Origin: an uncultured Collinsella sp.
GTDB taxonomy: Bacteria > Actinomycetota > Coriobacteriia > Coriobacteriales > Coriobacteriaceae
Assembly (NCBI GenBank): GCA_900768265.1
Contig: CAAGCF010000044.1
Coordinates: 1 to 64,000, forward strand
DNA length: 64,000 nt
Reading direction: 5' to 3'
In this document: positions 17,598 through 25,227 of the stretch, piece after piece
Layout of the letters: each line of letters starts with the position of its first letter
Numbering within the stretch: the first letter of the stretch is position 1
The notes under the pieces: model-generated
Told to the model about the DNA's origin: nothing
What the model saw: the letters and a program-made list of their open reading frames with translations, nothing else
Database searches by the model: none
Translations under genes and position numbers: made by a program

Positions 17598-17649
17598 GTG
17601 GTCCTCTAGGGGCGTACGCTCGGTGGTGTACGCATTGTCCCAAGACCAC
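17598..17649 (+). ncRNA. Structured leader before rplC
   Basis: An outer stem GTGGTC (17598-17603) with GACCAC (17644-17649) encloses an inner stem GCGTAC (17612-17617) with GTACGC (17628-17633) and a 10-nt loop. It ends about 20 nt before the rplC start, in an untranslated stretch of about 190 nt. Leaders at this position in other bacteria bind L4 or other r-proteins for autoregulation; that function is inferred. Confidence 0.55.
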
Positions 17650-17669
17650 GCGAGAGTTGGGATCATATC

Positions 17670-18290
17670 TTGATCAGCATGATTCTCGGCCGCAAGATTG
17701 GCATGACCCAGGTTTGGGACGAGAACGATAACGTCGTTCCCGTCACGGTCATCCAGGCTGGCCCCTGCGCTGTCTCGCAGGTTAAAACTCAGGCAACCGA
17801 CGGCTATGACGCCGTCCAGATTGGTTTCGGCGACATCAAGGCCAAGAACGTGAACAAGCCCATGGCTGGTCACTTCGCCAAGGCTGGCGTCGAGCCTGTC
17901 CGCTTCCTTCGTGAGGTCCGCGTCGAGAACGGCGAGGAGCACAAGGTCGGCGAGGTCGTCACCGTCGCTGATTTCGCTGATGTCGAGAAGGTCGACGTCA
18001 TCGGTACCTCCAAGGGTAAGGGCTTCCAGGGTCGCATCAAGCGCTGGGGTCAGCGCCGCGGTCCTATGACGCATGGTTCTCACTTCCAGCGTCACCCCGG
18101 TTCTATCGGTCAGTGCGCCTATCCTGCACGCGTCCTCAAGGGCGTCAAGATGGCCGGTCACATGGGTAACGAGCGCGTTACCGTCAAGAACCTTTCCGTT
18201 GTCCGCATCGATGCCGAGCAGAACCTCATCTTGGTCAAGGGCGCTGTCCCGGGTGCCAAGAATGGTCTCGTCGCCATCCGTATGGCCTAA
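17670..18290 (+). CDS. rplC: 50S ribosomal protein L3
   Basis: This L3 protein has [12 protein letters not shown] at the N-terminus and the [32 protein letters not shown] loop that reaches the peptidyl-transferase centre. The start is uncertain: TTG 17670 gives 206 residues, while ATG 17679 gives 203 and a more usual N-terminus; neither has a strong ribosome-binding site. It is the first gene of the shortened S10 operon; rpsJ is elsewhere. Confidence 0.96.
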   Translation: MISMILGRKIGMTQVWDENDNVVPVTVIQAGPCAVSQVKTQATDGYDAVQIGFGDIKAKNVNKPMAGHFAKAGVEPVRFLREVRVENGEEHKVGEVVTVADFADVEKVDVIGTSKGKGFQGRIKRWGQRRGPMTHGSHFQRHPGSIGQCAYPARVLKGVKMAGHMGNERVTVKNLSVVRIDAEQNLILVKGAVPGAKNGLVAIRMA

Positions 18291-18336
18291 GGGCCCAGCC
18301 CATTTAGCCCAGCGTCATACCAAGGAGAACACTTAA

Positions 18337-18963
18337 ATGGCAAAGTTTGAAGTAAAGAACAGCGAGGGCAAGAAGGTCGCCGAGGCCGAGCTCGCCGCTG
18401 AGGTGTACGGCATCGAGCCGAACATCCACGTTATGCACCACATCGTCAAGTGCCAGATGGCCTCTTGGCGTCAGGGCACCCAGTCCGCTAAGGGCCGCTC
18501 TGAGGTTTCCGGTGGCGGCAAGAAGCCTTGGCGTCAGAAGGGTACCGGCCGTGCCCGCCAGGGTTCCATCCGTGCTGCCCAGTGGCGTCACGGTGGCGTT
18601 GTCTTCGCCCCCAAGCCCCGTTCCTACGCTAAGCGTATGAACAACAAGGAGGTCAAGCTGGCTATGCGCTCCGCGCTGTCCGCCAAGCTGGCCGATGGCG
18701 AGCTCGTGCTCGTCGACGACTACGGCTTCGAGAAGCCTTCCACCAAGGCTGCCGTCGCCATGCTCAAGGCTCTCGGCCTTGAGGGCAAGCGTCTGACCAT
18801 CATCGTTCGCGATGAGGACGTCAACGCCTACCTGTCGTTCCGCAACATTCCCAAGACGTTCATCATCACTGCCGACGAGGCCAACACCTACGATCTCGTC
18901 AACAACAACGCTGTGCTGATGCCCGCCGACATCGCCGCTCACTTCGGGGAGGTGCTTGCATAA
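18337..18963 (+). CDS. rplD: 50S ribosomal protein L4
   Basis: This 208-residue L4 includes the exit-tunnel loop GGGKKPWRQKGTGRARQGS. In several bacteria L4 also represses its own operon. AAGGAGAA precedes the ATG. Its stop abuts the start of rplW. Confidence 0.97.
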   Translation: MAKFEVKNSEGKKVAEAELAAEVYGIEPNIHVMHHIVKCQMASWRQGTQSAKGRSEVSGGGKKPWRQKGTGRARQGSIRAAQWRHGGVVFAPKPRSYAKRMNNKEVKLAMRSALSAKLADGELVLVDDYGFEKPSTKAAVAMLKALGLEGKRLTIIVRDEDVNAYLSFRNIPKTFIITADEANTYDLVNNNAVLMPADIAAHFGEVLA

Positions 18964-19251
18964 ATGACCGCCCACGAGATCATCATCCGTCCGATCGTGT
19001 CCGAGCGTTCCTTCTCCGGCATGGAGCAGAACAAGTACACGTTCGAGGTCGCCAAGGATGCTAACAAGTATCAGATCAAGGACGCTGTCGAGGAGATCTT
19101 CGGCGTCAAGGTCGTTCGCGTGAACACCCTGACGGTCAAGCCCAAGACCAAGCGCGTGCGCTATGTCGCCGGCAAGACCCGTTCTTGGAAGAAGGCCATC
19201 GTCACGCTGGCCGAGGGCGACACCATCGAGGTCTTTGGCAACCAGGCCTAA
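18964..19251 (+). CDS. rplW: 50S ribosomal protein L23
   Basis: This 95-residue protein shows IIRPIVSERS, YTFEVAKDANKYQIKDAVEEIFGVKV and VRVNTL, typical of L23 at the exit-tunnel docking site for trigger factor and SRP. The ATG follows the rplD stop directly, so translation is probably coupled. Confidence 0.97.
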   Translation: MTAHEIIIRPIVSERSFSGMEQNKYTFEVAKDANKYQIKDAVEEIFGVKVVRVNTLTVKPKTKRVRYVAGKTRSWKKAIVTLAEGDTIEVFGNQA

Positions 19252-19318
19252 GACTCGCTGCTGTTGAGTGAGCTCATGCCTCCCAAATAGGGGAGGCGAG
19301 AGCTCAAGGTTTTGGGCG

Positions 19319-19349
19319 TATAAAATGGACACGCCCGGAACCGTGTATA
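19319..19349 (+). promoter_or_regulatory. Second copy of the shared r-protein motif, upstream of rplB
   Basis: TATAAA at 19319-19324 could be a -10. It is followed by TGGACACGCCCG and CCGTGTATAC, the same motif as at 17461. The 179-bp rplW-rplB gap is large for this operon, which supports an internal promoter or leader here. Confidence 0.45.
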
Positions 19350-19430
19350 CGTCCGGTGTCATCGCACCCGAGGCAGAACCTCGAATCCCTGTCTGCGATG
19401 GCTAACGGATTCCTATTGAAAGGGATTGTA

Positions 19431-20261
19431 ATGGCTGTAAAGCACCTTAAGCCGACCTCCGCTGGTAGGCGTTGGCAGACGATCTCCGATTTCTCCGAGA
19501 TCACCTGCACCAAGCCCGAGAAGTCTCTTCTCGAGCCCCTGCCCAAGAAGGCCGGTCGTAACAACAACGGCCGCATCACCACCCGCCACCAGGGCGGCGG
19601 CGTGAAGCGTCGTTACCGCGTGATCGACTTCAAGCGCAACAAGGACGGCGTGCCCGCCAAGGTTGCCACGATCGAGTACGATCCGAACCGTTCCGCTCGC
19701 ATCGCTCTGCTGCACTACGCTGACGGTGAGAAGCGCTACATCCTGGCCCCCAAGGGCCTCGAGGTCGGTCAGACCATCATGTCCGGTTCTGACGCCGACA
19801 TCAAGCCGGGCAACGCTCTGCCCCTCGCCGACATCCCCGTCGGTACGCTCATCCACGCCGTCGAGTTCCAGCCGGGCAAGGGCGCTGCTATCGCCCGTTC
19901 CGCCGGTAACTCCTGCCAGCTGATGGGTAAGGAGGGCAAGTACGCTATCGTCCGTATGCCTTCCTCCGAGATGCGCCGCATCCTCGTTACCTGCCGCGCC
20001 ACCGTCGGTGAGGTCGGCAACGCCGATCACGCCAACATCGTCATCGGCAAGGCCGGCCGTAAGCGTCACATGAACGTGCGCCCGACCGTCCGCGGTACCG
20101 TCATGAACCCTGTCGACCACCCGCACGGCGGTGGCGAGGGCAAGAACCACACCTCTGGTCGTCCCTCTGTTACCCCCTGGGGTAAGCCGACGAAGGGCCT
20201 TCGTACGCGCAAGAAGAAGAAGGTCTCGAACCAGCACATCATTCGTCGCCGTAAGAAGTAA
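19431..20261 (+). CDS. rplB: 50S ribosomal protein L2
   Basis: This 276-residue L2 contains [19 protein letters not shown] and the C-terminal [11 protein letters not shown] with the conserved functional His. ATG 19431 is chosen because GAAAGGGA precedes it and [14 protein letters not shown] is the normal L2 start; the frame extends 25 codons further upstream without similarity. Confidence 0.97.
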   Translation: MAVKHLKPTSAGRRWQTISDFSEITCTKPEKSLLEPLPKKAGRNNNGRITTRHQGGGVKRRYRVIDFKRNKDGVPAKVATIEYDPNRSARIALLHYADGEKRYILAPKGLEVGQTIMSGSDADIKPGNALPLADIPVGTLIHAVEFQPGKGAAIARSAGNSCQLMGKEGKYAIVRMPSSEMRRILVTCRATVGEVGNADHANIVIGKAGRKRHMNVRPTVRGTVMNPVDHPHGGGEGKNHTSGRPSVTPWGKPTKGLRTRKKKKVSNQHIIRRRKK

Positions 20262-20293
20262 TTTCGGATACCGAGTTTTAGGAGAAAGCACTT

Positions 20294-20554
20294 ATGAGCA
20301 GAAGTCTCAAAAAGGGCCCGTTCGTGGAGACTCGCCTTCTCTCGCGTATCACCGCGATGAACGAGGCTGGCAAGAAGGACGTCGTGAAGACCTGGTCCCG
20401 CGCGTCCACCATCTTCCCCGAGATGGTTGGTCACACCATCGCCGTCCACGACGGCCGCAAGCATGTGCCCGTGTATGTTACCGAGTCCATGGTTGGTCAC
20501 AAGCTCGGCGAGTTCGCGCCGACTCGTACGTTCCGTGGCCACAAGGCCAAATAG
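20294..20554 (+). CDS. rpsS: 30S ribosomal protein S19
   Basis: This 86-residue protein begins [12 protein letters not shown] and contains [31 protein letters not shown], diagnostic for S19. AGGAGAAAG precedes the ATG. Confidence 0.97.
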   Translation: MSRSLKKGPFVETRLLSRITAMNEAGKKDVVKTWSRASTIFPEMVGHTIAVHDGRKHVPVYVTESMVGHKLGEFAPTRTFRGHKAK

Positions 20555-20568
20555 GGGGTTAACCGTAA

Positions 20569-20940
20569 ATGGCAACTAAGTCTATTGAAACTGAGGCCAC
20601 CGAGGTTCGCGCCGTCGCTAAGTACGTGCGTGTTTCCCCCAGCAAGGCCCGCCTGGTGGTCGATCTGATCCGCCGCAAGCCTGTCGCTCAGGCCTTCGAC
20701 ATCCTCCACTTCTGCGACCGCGCCGTCGCCGTGGATGTCGAGAAGGTTCTCCGTTCCGCCGTTGCGAACGCCGAGAACAACAACGGTCTGCGTGCCGACA
20801 ACCTGGTTGTCGCCGCTGCCTATGTTGACGAGGGTCCGACGCTTAAGCGCATCCGTCCCCGCGCCAAGGGTTCCGCTTCTCGCATTCTGAAGCGTACTTC
20901 CCACATCACCGTCGTCGTTGCTCCTCGAAAGGAGGCGTAA
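20569..20940 (+). CDS. rplV: 50S ribosomal protein L22
   Basis: This 123-residue L22 has [18 protein letters not shown] and the tunnel-lining hairpin [17 protein letters not shown] short acidic N-terminal extension precedes the fold. rpsC starts 6 bp later. Confidence 0.97.
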   Translation: MATKSIETEATEVRAVAKYVRVSPSKARLVVDLIRRKPVAQAFDILHFCDRAVAVDVEKVLRSAVANAENNNGLRADNLVVAAAYVDEGPTLKRIRPRAKGSASRILKRTSHITVVVAPRKEA

Positions 20941-20946
20941 AGCTGT

Positions 20947-21657
20947 ATGGGTCAGAAAGTCTACCCCACCGGCTTCCGTCTTGGCATCACCGAGAACTGG
21001 CGCTCCCGCTGGTTCGCAGAGAAGGATTACGCTAAGACCCTCGGTAACGATCTCGAGATCCGCAAGTACCTCGAGAAGCGTCTTTCCCGCGCAGCTGTCT
21101 CCCGCGTCGAGATCGAGCGCGCTGGCGACAAGGTGAAGGTCATCATCCTCACCGCTCGCCCCGGCGTTGTCATCGGTAAGAAGGGTGCCGAGATCGATAC
21201 CCTCCGCACCGAGCTCGAGAAGGTCGCTGGCGTCTCCAAGGGCCAGCTCTCCGTCGACGTTGTCGAGATCAAGCGCCCCGAGCTCGACGCCAACCTCGTT
21301 GCTCAGTCTATCGCCGAGCAGCTCGAGGGCCGCGTTGCCTTCCGTCGCGCTATGCGCAAGGCTGTCCAGTCCGCCCGCAAGGCCGGCGCTAAGGGCATCC
21401 GTATCCAGTGCTCCGGTCGTCTCGGCGGTGCCGAGATGGGCCGTCGTGAGTGGTACCGTGAGGGTCGCGTGCCTCTGCACACCCTCCGTGCCAAGATCGA
21501 CTACGGCACGGCTGTCGCCAGCACCACCATGGGCGCTTGCGGCGTGAAGGTCTGGATCTACCTGGGCGAGAAGCTCCCGGGCCAGCCTGTTCCCAACCCT
21601 GCACTCGAGGGCTCTTCCCGTCCTCGTCGTCGTAACTCCGAGAGGAGGGGTCAGTAG
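20947..21657 (+). CDS. rpsC: 30S ribosomal protein S3
   Basis: This 236-residue S3 has the KH domain ([13 protein letters not shown]) and [20 protein letters not shown]. It helps form the mRNA entry channel. The stop codon overlaps the rplP start by one base (TAGTG). Confidence 0.97.
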   Translation: MGQKVYPTGFRLGITENWRSRWFAEKDYAKTLGNDLEIRKYLEKRLSRAAVSRVEIERAGDKVKVIILTARPGVVIGKKGAEIDTLRTELEKVAGVSKGQLSVDVVEIKRPELDANLVAQSIAEQLEGRVAFRRAMRKAVQSARKAGAKGIRIQCSGRLGGAEMGRREWYREGRVPLHTLRAKIDYGTAVASTTMGACGVKVWIYLGEKLPGQPVPNPALEGSSRPRRRNSERRGQ

Positions 21658-22160
21658 TGCTTGCCCCTAAGCGTATTCTTCACCGCAAGGTGCAGCGTGG
21701 CTCCATGAAGGGCCAGGCCAAGGGTAATACCGAGCTGCATTTCGGCGAGTTTGGTATCCAGGCTCTCGAGGCCCATTGGATCACCAACCGTCAGATCGAG
21801 GCCGCTCGTATTGCCATGACCCGCTACATGAAGCGTGGCGGTCGTGTCTACATCACGATCTTCCCCGATAAGCCCATCACCAAGAAGCCTGCCGAGACTC
21901 GCATGGGTTCTGGTAAGGGTAACCCCGAGGAGTGGGTGGCCGTCGTCAAGCCCGGCCGCATCATGTTCGAGGTCAAGGGCGTGCCCGAGGAGGTCGCTCG
22001 CGAGGCTCTGCGTCTTGCACAGCACAAGCTTCCCATCAAGACCAAGATTGTTGCTGCTAAGAACGCTGAGCAGCGCATCGAGAAGGAGATGGCTGAGGAG
22101 GCCGCTCTCGAGGCCAAGTGGGCTGCTGAGGACGCCGCCGCCGCCAAGGAGGAGAACTAA
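21657..22160 (+). CDS. rplP: 50S ribosomal protein L16 with charged C-terminal extension
   Basis: The first 137 or so residues are standard L16 ([15 protein letters not shown] and [21 protein letters not shown]). The protein then continues about 30 residues with a Glu/Ala/Lys-rich tail likely to be helical, giving 167 in total. The start is GTG overlapping the rpsC stop; rpmC overlaps its stop in turn (TAATG). Confidence 0.96.
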   Translation: MLAPKRILHRKVQRGSMKGQAKGNTELHFGEFGIQALEAHWITNRQIEAARIAMTRYMKRGGRVYITIFPDKPITKKPAETRMGSGKGNPEEWVAVVKPGRIMFEVKGVPEEVAREALRLAQHKLPIKTKIVAAKNAEQRIEKEMAEEAALEAKWAAEDAAAAKEEN

Positions 22161-22375
22161 TGAAGCCCGCAGAGATTCGTGAGCTCTCGGACGCTCAGCT
22201 CGTTGAGAAGCTGAAGGAAATGCGCGCCGAGCTCTTTAACCTTCGTTTCCAGATGGCCACCAGCCAGCTGGACAACACCGCTCGCGTCAACACCGTGAAG
22301 AAGGACATCGCTCGCGTCCTCACGGAGCAGCGCGCCCGCGAGATCGCAGCGGAGAAGTCCGCTGTCGCCGAGTAG
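22160..22375 (+). CDS. rpmC: 50S ribosomal protein L29
   Basis: This 71-residue helical hairpin protein starts [21 protein letters not shown] and has LFNLRFQMATSQLDN, characteristic of L29. Confidence 0.96.
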   Translation: MKPAEIRELSDAQLVEKLKEMRAELFNLRFQMATSQLDNTARVNTVKKDIARVLTEQRAREIAAEKSAVAE

Positions 22376-22391
22376 GACCTAAGGAGAGAAC

Positions 22392-22652
22392 ATGACTGAT
22401 TCGCGTAACTCGCGTAAGGTCCGTACGGGTGTCGTTACCTCCGTCTCCGGTGCCAAGACCATTGTTGTCACCATCACCGAGCGCAAGCGTCACCCCAAGT
22501 ACGGCAAGATGATGACCAGCTCCAAGAAGCTGCACGCTCACGACGAGGAGTGCACGGCTGGCGTGGGCGACACCGTCCGCGTTATGGAGACCCGTCCTAT
22601 GTCCAAGATGAAGCGTTGGCGCCTCATCGAGGTCGTCGAGCGCGCTAAATAA
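22392..22652 (+). CDS. rpsQ: 30S ribosomal protein S17
   Basis: This 86-residue OB-fold protein has RKVRTGVVTS, KTIVVTITERKRHPKYGK and GDTVRVMETRPMSKMKRWRLIEVVERA, as in S17. AAGGAGAGA precedes the ATG. A structured 118-bp gap separates it from rplN. Confidence 0.97.
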   Translation: MTDSRNSRKVRTGVVTSVSGAKTIVVTITERKRHPKYGKMMTSSKKLHAHDEECTAGVGDTVRVMETRPMSKMKRWRLIEVVERAK

Positions 22653-22679
22653 GCAGTCGCTCTTACGACTTGTACGTTT

Positions 22680-22745
22680 CCGAAGATGTGCGTATGCCTG
22701 GCTTGCATACCACGGGCCGTATAAAGGCTGCGCACCTCTCTTCGG
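22680..22745 (+). ncRNA. Three-way-junction leader between rpsQ and rplN
   Basis: The outer stem CCGAAGA (22680-22686) pairs with TCTTCGG (22739-22745). Inside, GTGC (22688-22691) pairs with GCAC (22732-22735). Two hairpins branch from it: GTATGC (22692-22697) with GCATAC (22705-22710), and GGCC (22715-22718) with GGCT (22726-22729). The fold ends about 25 nt before rplN and sits where the spc operon begins, which suggests an r-protein autoregulatory site. Confidence 0.55.
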
Positions 22746-22770
22746 TTCTTAGTTCGGAGGAACATCTACC

Positions 22771-23139
22771 ATGATTCAGATGCAAACCATGCTGAACGTC
22801 GCCGACAACTCCGGCGCTCGCAAGATTCGCTGCATCAAGGTGCTTGGCGGTTCCAAGCGTCGTTATGCAGGCATCGGCGATGTGTTCATCGGTGCTGTCC
22901 AGGAGGCTACCCCTGGCGCCAACGTCAAGAAGAAGGACGTTGTCCGTTGCGTCGTCGTTCGCACCGTTAAGGAGATCCGCCGCAAGGATGGCTCCTACAT
23001 TCGCTTTGATGAGAACGCCTGCGTTGTCATCAACAACGATGGTTCGCCCGTCGGCACCCGTATCTTCGGGCCCGTCGCTCGCGAGCTTCGTGACAAGAAG
23101 TACATGAAGATCGTCTCGCTCGCTCCCGAGACCCTGTAG
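22771..23139 (+). CDS. rplN: 50S ribosomal protein L14
   Basis: This 122-residue L14 starts [33 protein letters not shown], with the [21 protein letters not shown]-terminal segment. GGAGGAACATCTACC precedes the ATG. It opens what is normally the spc operon. Confidence 0.98.
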   Translation: MIQMQTMLNVADNSGARKIRCIKVLGGSKRRYAGIGDVFIGAVQEATPGANVKKKDVVRCVVVRTVKEIRRKDGSYIRFDENACVVINNDGSPVGTRIFGPVARELRDKKYMKIVSLAPETL

Positions 23140-23152
23140 TTAGGGGAGATAT

Positions 23153-23458
23153 ATGTATATCAAGAAGGGCGATAAGGTCCAGGTTCTCTCTGGTAAGGAT
23201 CGCGGCAAGCAGGGCGTTGTCCTGCGTGCTCTCCCCGCCGAGAACAAGGTCGTTGTCGAGGGCGTTTCGGTCGTCAAGAAGGCCGTCAAGCCCAACGCTG
23301 CCAACCAGCAGGGCGGCATCGTTTCGCAGGAGGCTCCCATCGACGCCTCCAACGTCAATCTCGTCTGCCCCGAGTGCGGTAAGGTTACCCGCGTCGGTCA
23401 CGAGAAGGACGGCAAGAACAAGCTGCGCGTCTGCAAGAAGTGCGGCCACAAGTTCTAA
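23153..23458 (+). CDS. rplX: 50S ribosomal protein L24
   Basis: This 101-residue L24 has the KOW motif ([21 protein letters not shown]) and a C-terminal Cys pair pattern (CPECGK and CKKCGHKF) typical of zinc-binding L24. Unlike in most bacteria it is followed by a terminator, with no rplE, rpsN or rpsH. Confidence 0.97.
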   Translation: MYIKKGDKVQVLSGKDRGKQGVVLRALPAENKVVVEGVSVVKKAVKPNAANQQGGIVSQEAPIDASNVNLVCPECGKVTRVGHEKDGKNKLRVCKKCGHKF

Positions 23459-23485
23459 GCTGCCCGCAACATCAAGTTGCTAGCA

Positions 23486-23519
23486 AAGGCCCGGATGCCA
23501 CGGCACCCGGGCCTTTTTC
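23486..23519 (+). terminator. Intrinsic terminator closing the rplC-rplX operon
   Basis: AAGGCCCGG and CCGGGCCTT form a strong stem followed by a T run, 28 bp after the rplX stop. Its perfection suggests that the truncated operon end is real rather than an assembly join. Confidence 0.88.
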
Positions 23520-24199
23520 TATCCCCACTCGATGGCTTCGGTTCTGCCGTCCCGTCATTCCGGTTGCATCCAGTTTTCGGTGCCGTCTCGAATCGAGTGC
23601 CGCCAGGTGACACCCTGTCGCGTTTCGTCGGCTTCGGGGACAAAAGTCGGGACAACTCCAAAAACTATTTTCGAACTCAGGGCTTTGAGTTTTTGTTTTT
23701 GTCCCAAAGGGCGCGGCGGGATGCCTTTGGAGGCTCGATAGCGCCGAAAACGCCCGTTTTGAAACTTAAATGCCTTTTCGCGTGCAAGCCGCCAGCTGCA
23801 ATAGGAAGTGAATCAACGCAGGTGGCTTTCAAGCAGTTTGCAAAACTGCAGGTCGCAGGTCTTCATTGCCAGTAGGAGAAATGAGTAGTCTCAGGTGGCT
23901 TGCCCATGAGTTGACGAACGGGATTTGAGATTACGCTGACGTCCGGAAACGCTTCGAGCACGGCGTTACGTTTTTGGGGTTTGGGCGTAGCCCCTGCACC
24001 CGCGAGCGCGGGCCTTAAGCCCGCCGAGAGGGTGACGCGTCGAAAACGAAGGGGAAAGAGAGAAGGGGCCGTCCCTATCATTCAGGTTGCGACCGAAGAA
24101 GACAAGGAGACCCCCTGAGCCTGAATGATGCCCCACAGACCGCGTCCGACCGAGCTCAAGCCGAGCTTTTCCTGACGTCCGCCTTCGCGAAGATGATGG
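23520..24199. other. 680 bp without a supportable gene
   Basis: No frame has codon use or similarity I recognise. The stretch is more AT-rich than its surroundings in the first 350 bp. A 10-bp inverted pair (ATCATTCAGG near 24077, CCTGAATGAT near 24118) and short GC palindromes near 24000 are the only structure seen. It may be debris tied to the IS3 remnant that follows. Confidence 0.5.
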
Positions 24200-24714
24200 C
24201 TGGATTGGCTATGGATTGGCAACACTTATTTGGACGATTCCGGGAGGGACGGCCCCGCCTCCCTGAACTCGACCGGCGACATGTAGCCCAGCGTCGAGTG
24301 GATCCTGAAGTTGTTGTACCAGTGCACGTAATCCAAGAGCTTGGCTCGGAGCTCGCGCGTCCCTCCTCGGTCCTTCGGAGTGGCCGACGATCTCCCAGTT
24401 GCAGAGGTCGACGAGCAGGCAGACGTAGTTCCACGACGCCCCGACGCGCACGCAGGCCAAGTCGCTGCATATATGGGTGCACGGCGCCCTGCCGCCGAAG
24501 CCGCGCGCGACGACGTTCGACACGTCGGCCTCGTTGACCGCCCCGGGGTGCACCTTGAACCTCTTCCTGCCGTATGCGCCGGCCAGGCCGTTCTCCCTCA
24601 TGATGCGGCAGACGCGGCGCCGGCTGACGGTAACGCCCGACCTCCCGGGCGACGCCTTGATCTTGCGCGATCCGTTCCGGCCCTTGCTGGCGGCGTGCGC
24701 CGCCGCGGCCGCCG
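24200..24714 (-). mobile_element. Decayed IS3-family transposase
   Basis: Read on the minus strand, 24690-24375 encodes an IS3 OrfB segment (GRNGSRKIKA, VTVSRRRVCRIMRENGL, and the DDE-domain start with CSDLACVRVG and LVDLCNWEIVGHS). The frame then shifts to TRELRAKLLDYVHWYNNFRI and HSTLGYMSPVEFRE. Compared with intact IS3 transposases about 80 residues holding the second Asp and the Glu are missing, and the N-terminus is gone, so it cannot be active. The right edge joins an mtnN fragment. Confidence 0.85.
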
Positions 24715-25001
24715 TCGCCCCCGACATTAAGGTCCTCAAGGGCCGCGTCGTCTCCGGCGACCAGTTCGTCTCGCCCGCGGAACAGAAGGAGCGAATCCTC
24801 GCGACCTTCGGCGACCTGTGCTGCGAGATGGAGGGCTGCACCATCGCGCAGGCCGCCTATCTCAACGGCGTGCCCCTCGTCGTCGTGCGCGCCATCAGCG
24901 ACAAGCCCTGCGCCGAGGGCCGGGTCGTCGACTACAACACCTTCGAGAAGAAGGCCGCCTGCGACTGCGCCCGCATCGCCGCGCGCATGGTTAAGCTTTA
25001 G
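24715..25001 (+). pseudogene. mtnN: 3' fragment of MTA/SAH nucleosidase
   Basis: About 95 codons encode the C-terminal part of 5'-methylthioadenosine/S-adenosylhomocysteine nucleosidase: VVSGDQFVS, the substrate-binding CCEMEGCTIAQ and the catalytic Asp in VVVRAISDK. The N-terminal 130 or so residues are missing, replaced by the IS3 remnant. The terminator just downstream survives. A functional copy would be needed elsewhere for SAH recycling and LuxS-type metabolism. Confidence 0.85.
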
Positions 25002-25026
25002 GCCCTGCGCGTCGGGGCCCTTCTTT
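25001..25026 (+). terminator. Terminator of the mtnN remnant
   Basis: GGCCC and GGGCC flank an 8-10 nt loop and are followed by CTTCTTTA. A further GC palindrome lies at about 25033-25052. The rest of the gap to 25227 holds the regulator promoter region (TTATACT at about 25196). Confidence 0.55.
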
Positions 25027-25227
25027 ATGTTGGGACCCCGGCGCGCCGGGCCCTTTCCAAAGCGAAGTGTCGAGCCGAAGTGTTGAGCGTCGGCCCTGAA
25101 TGTTCAATGGCCGTTGTTTTCTGCCCCTCAAGTGGTGGACTTTTCCTCGGAGCTGTTGATTCCCCCACGCGCCCCCTTCCGTTCTCTGTTCTCCCCTTAT
25201 ACTCCTTGTACGAGGAGGTAAGAAGTC

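Noticed and set aside
23477..23875. 132-codon plus-strand frame after rplX
   Set aside because: It starts inside the terminator, has no binding site, atypical composition and no recognisable family.
24477..25001. 174-codon frame as a complete nucleosidase
   Set aside because: Its first 80 codons are antisense to the IS3 transposase remnant; only the last 95 match MtnN.
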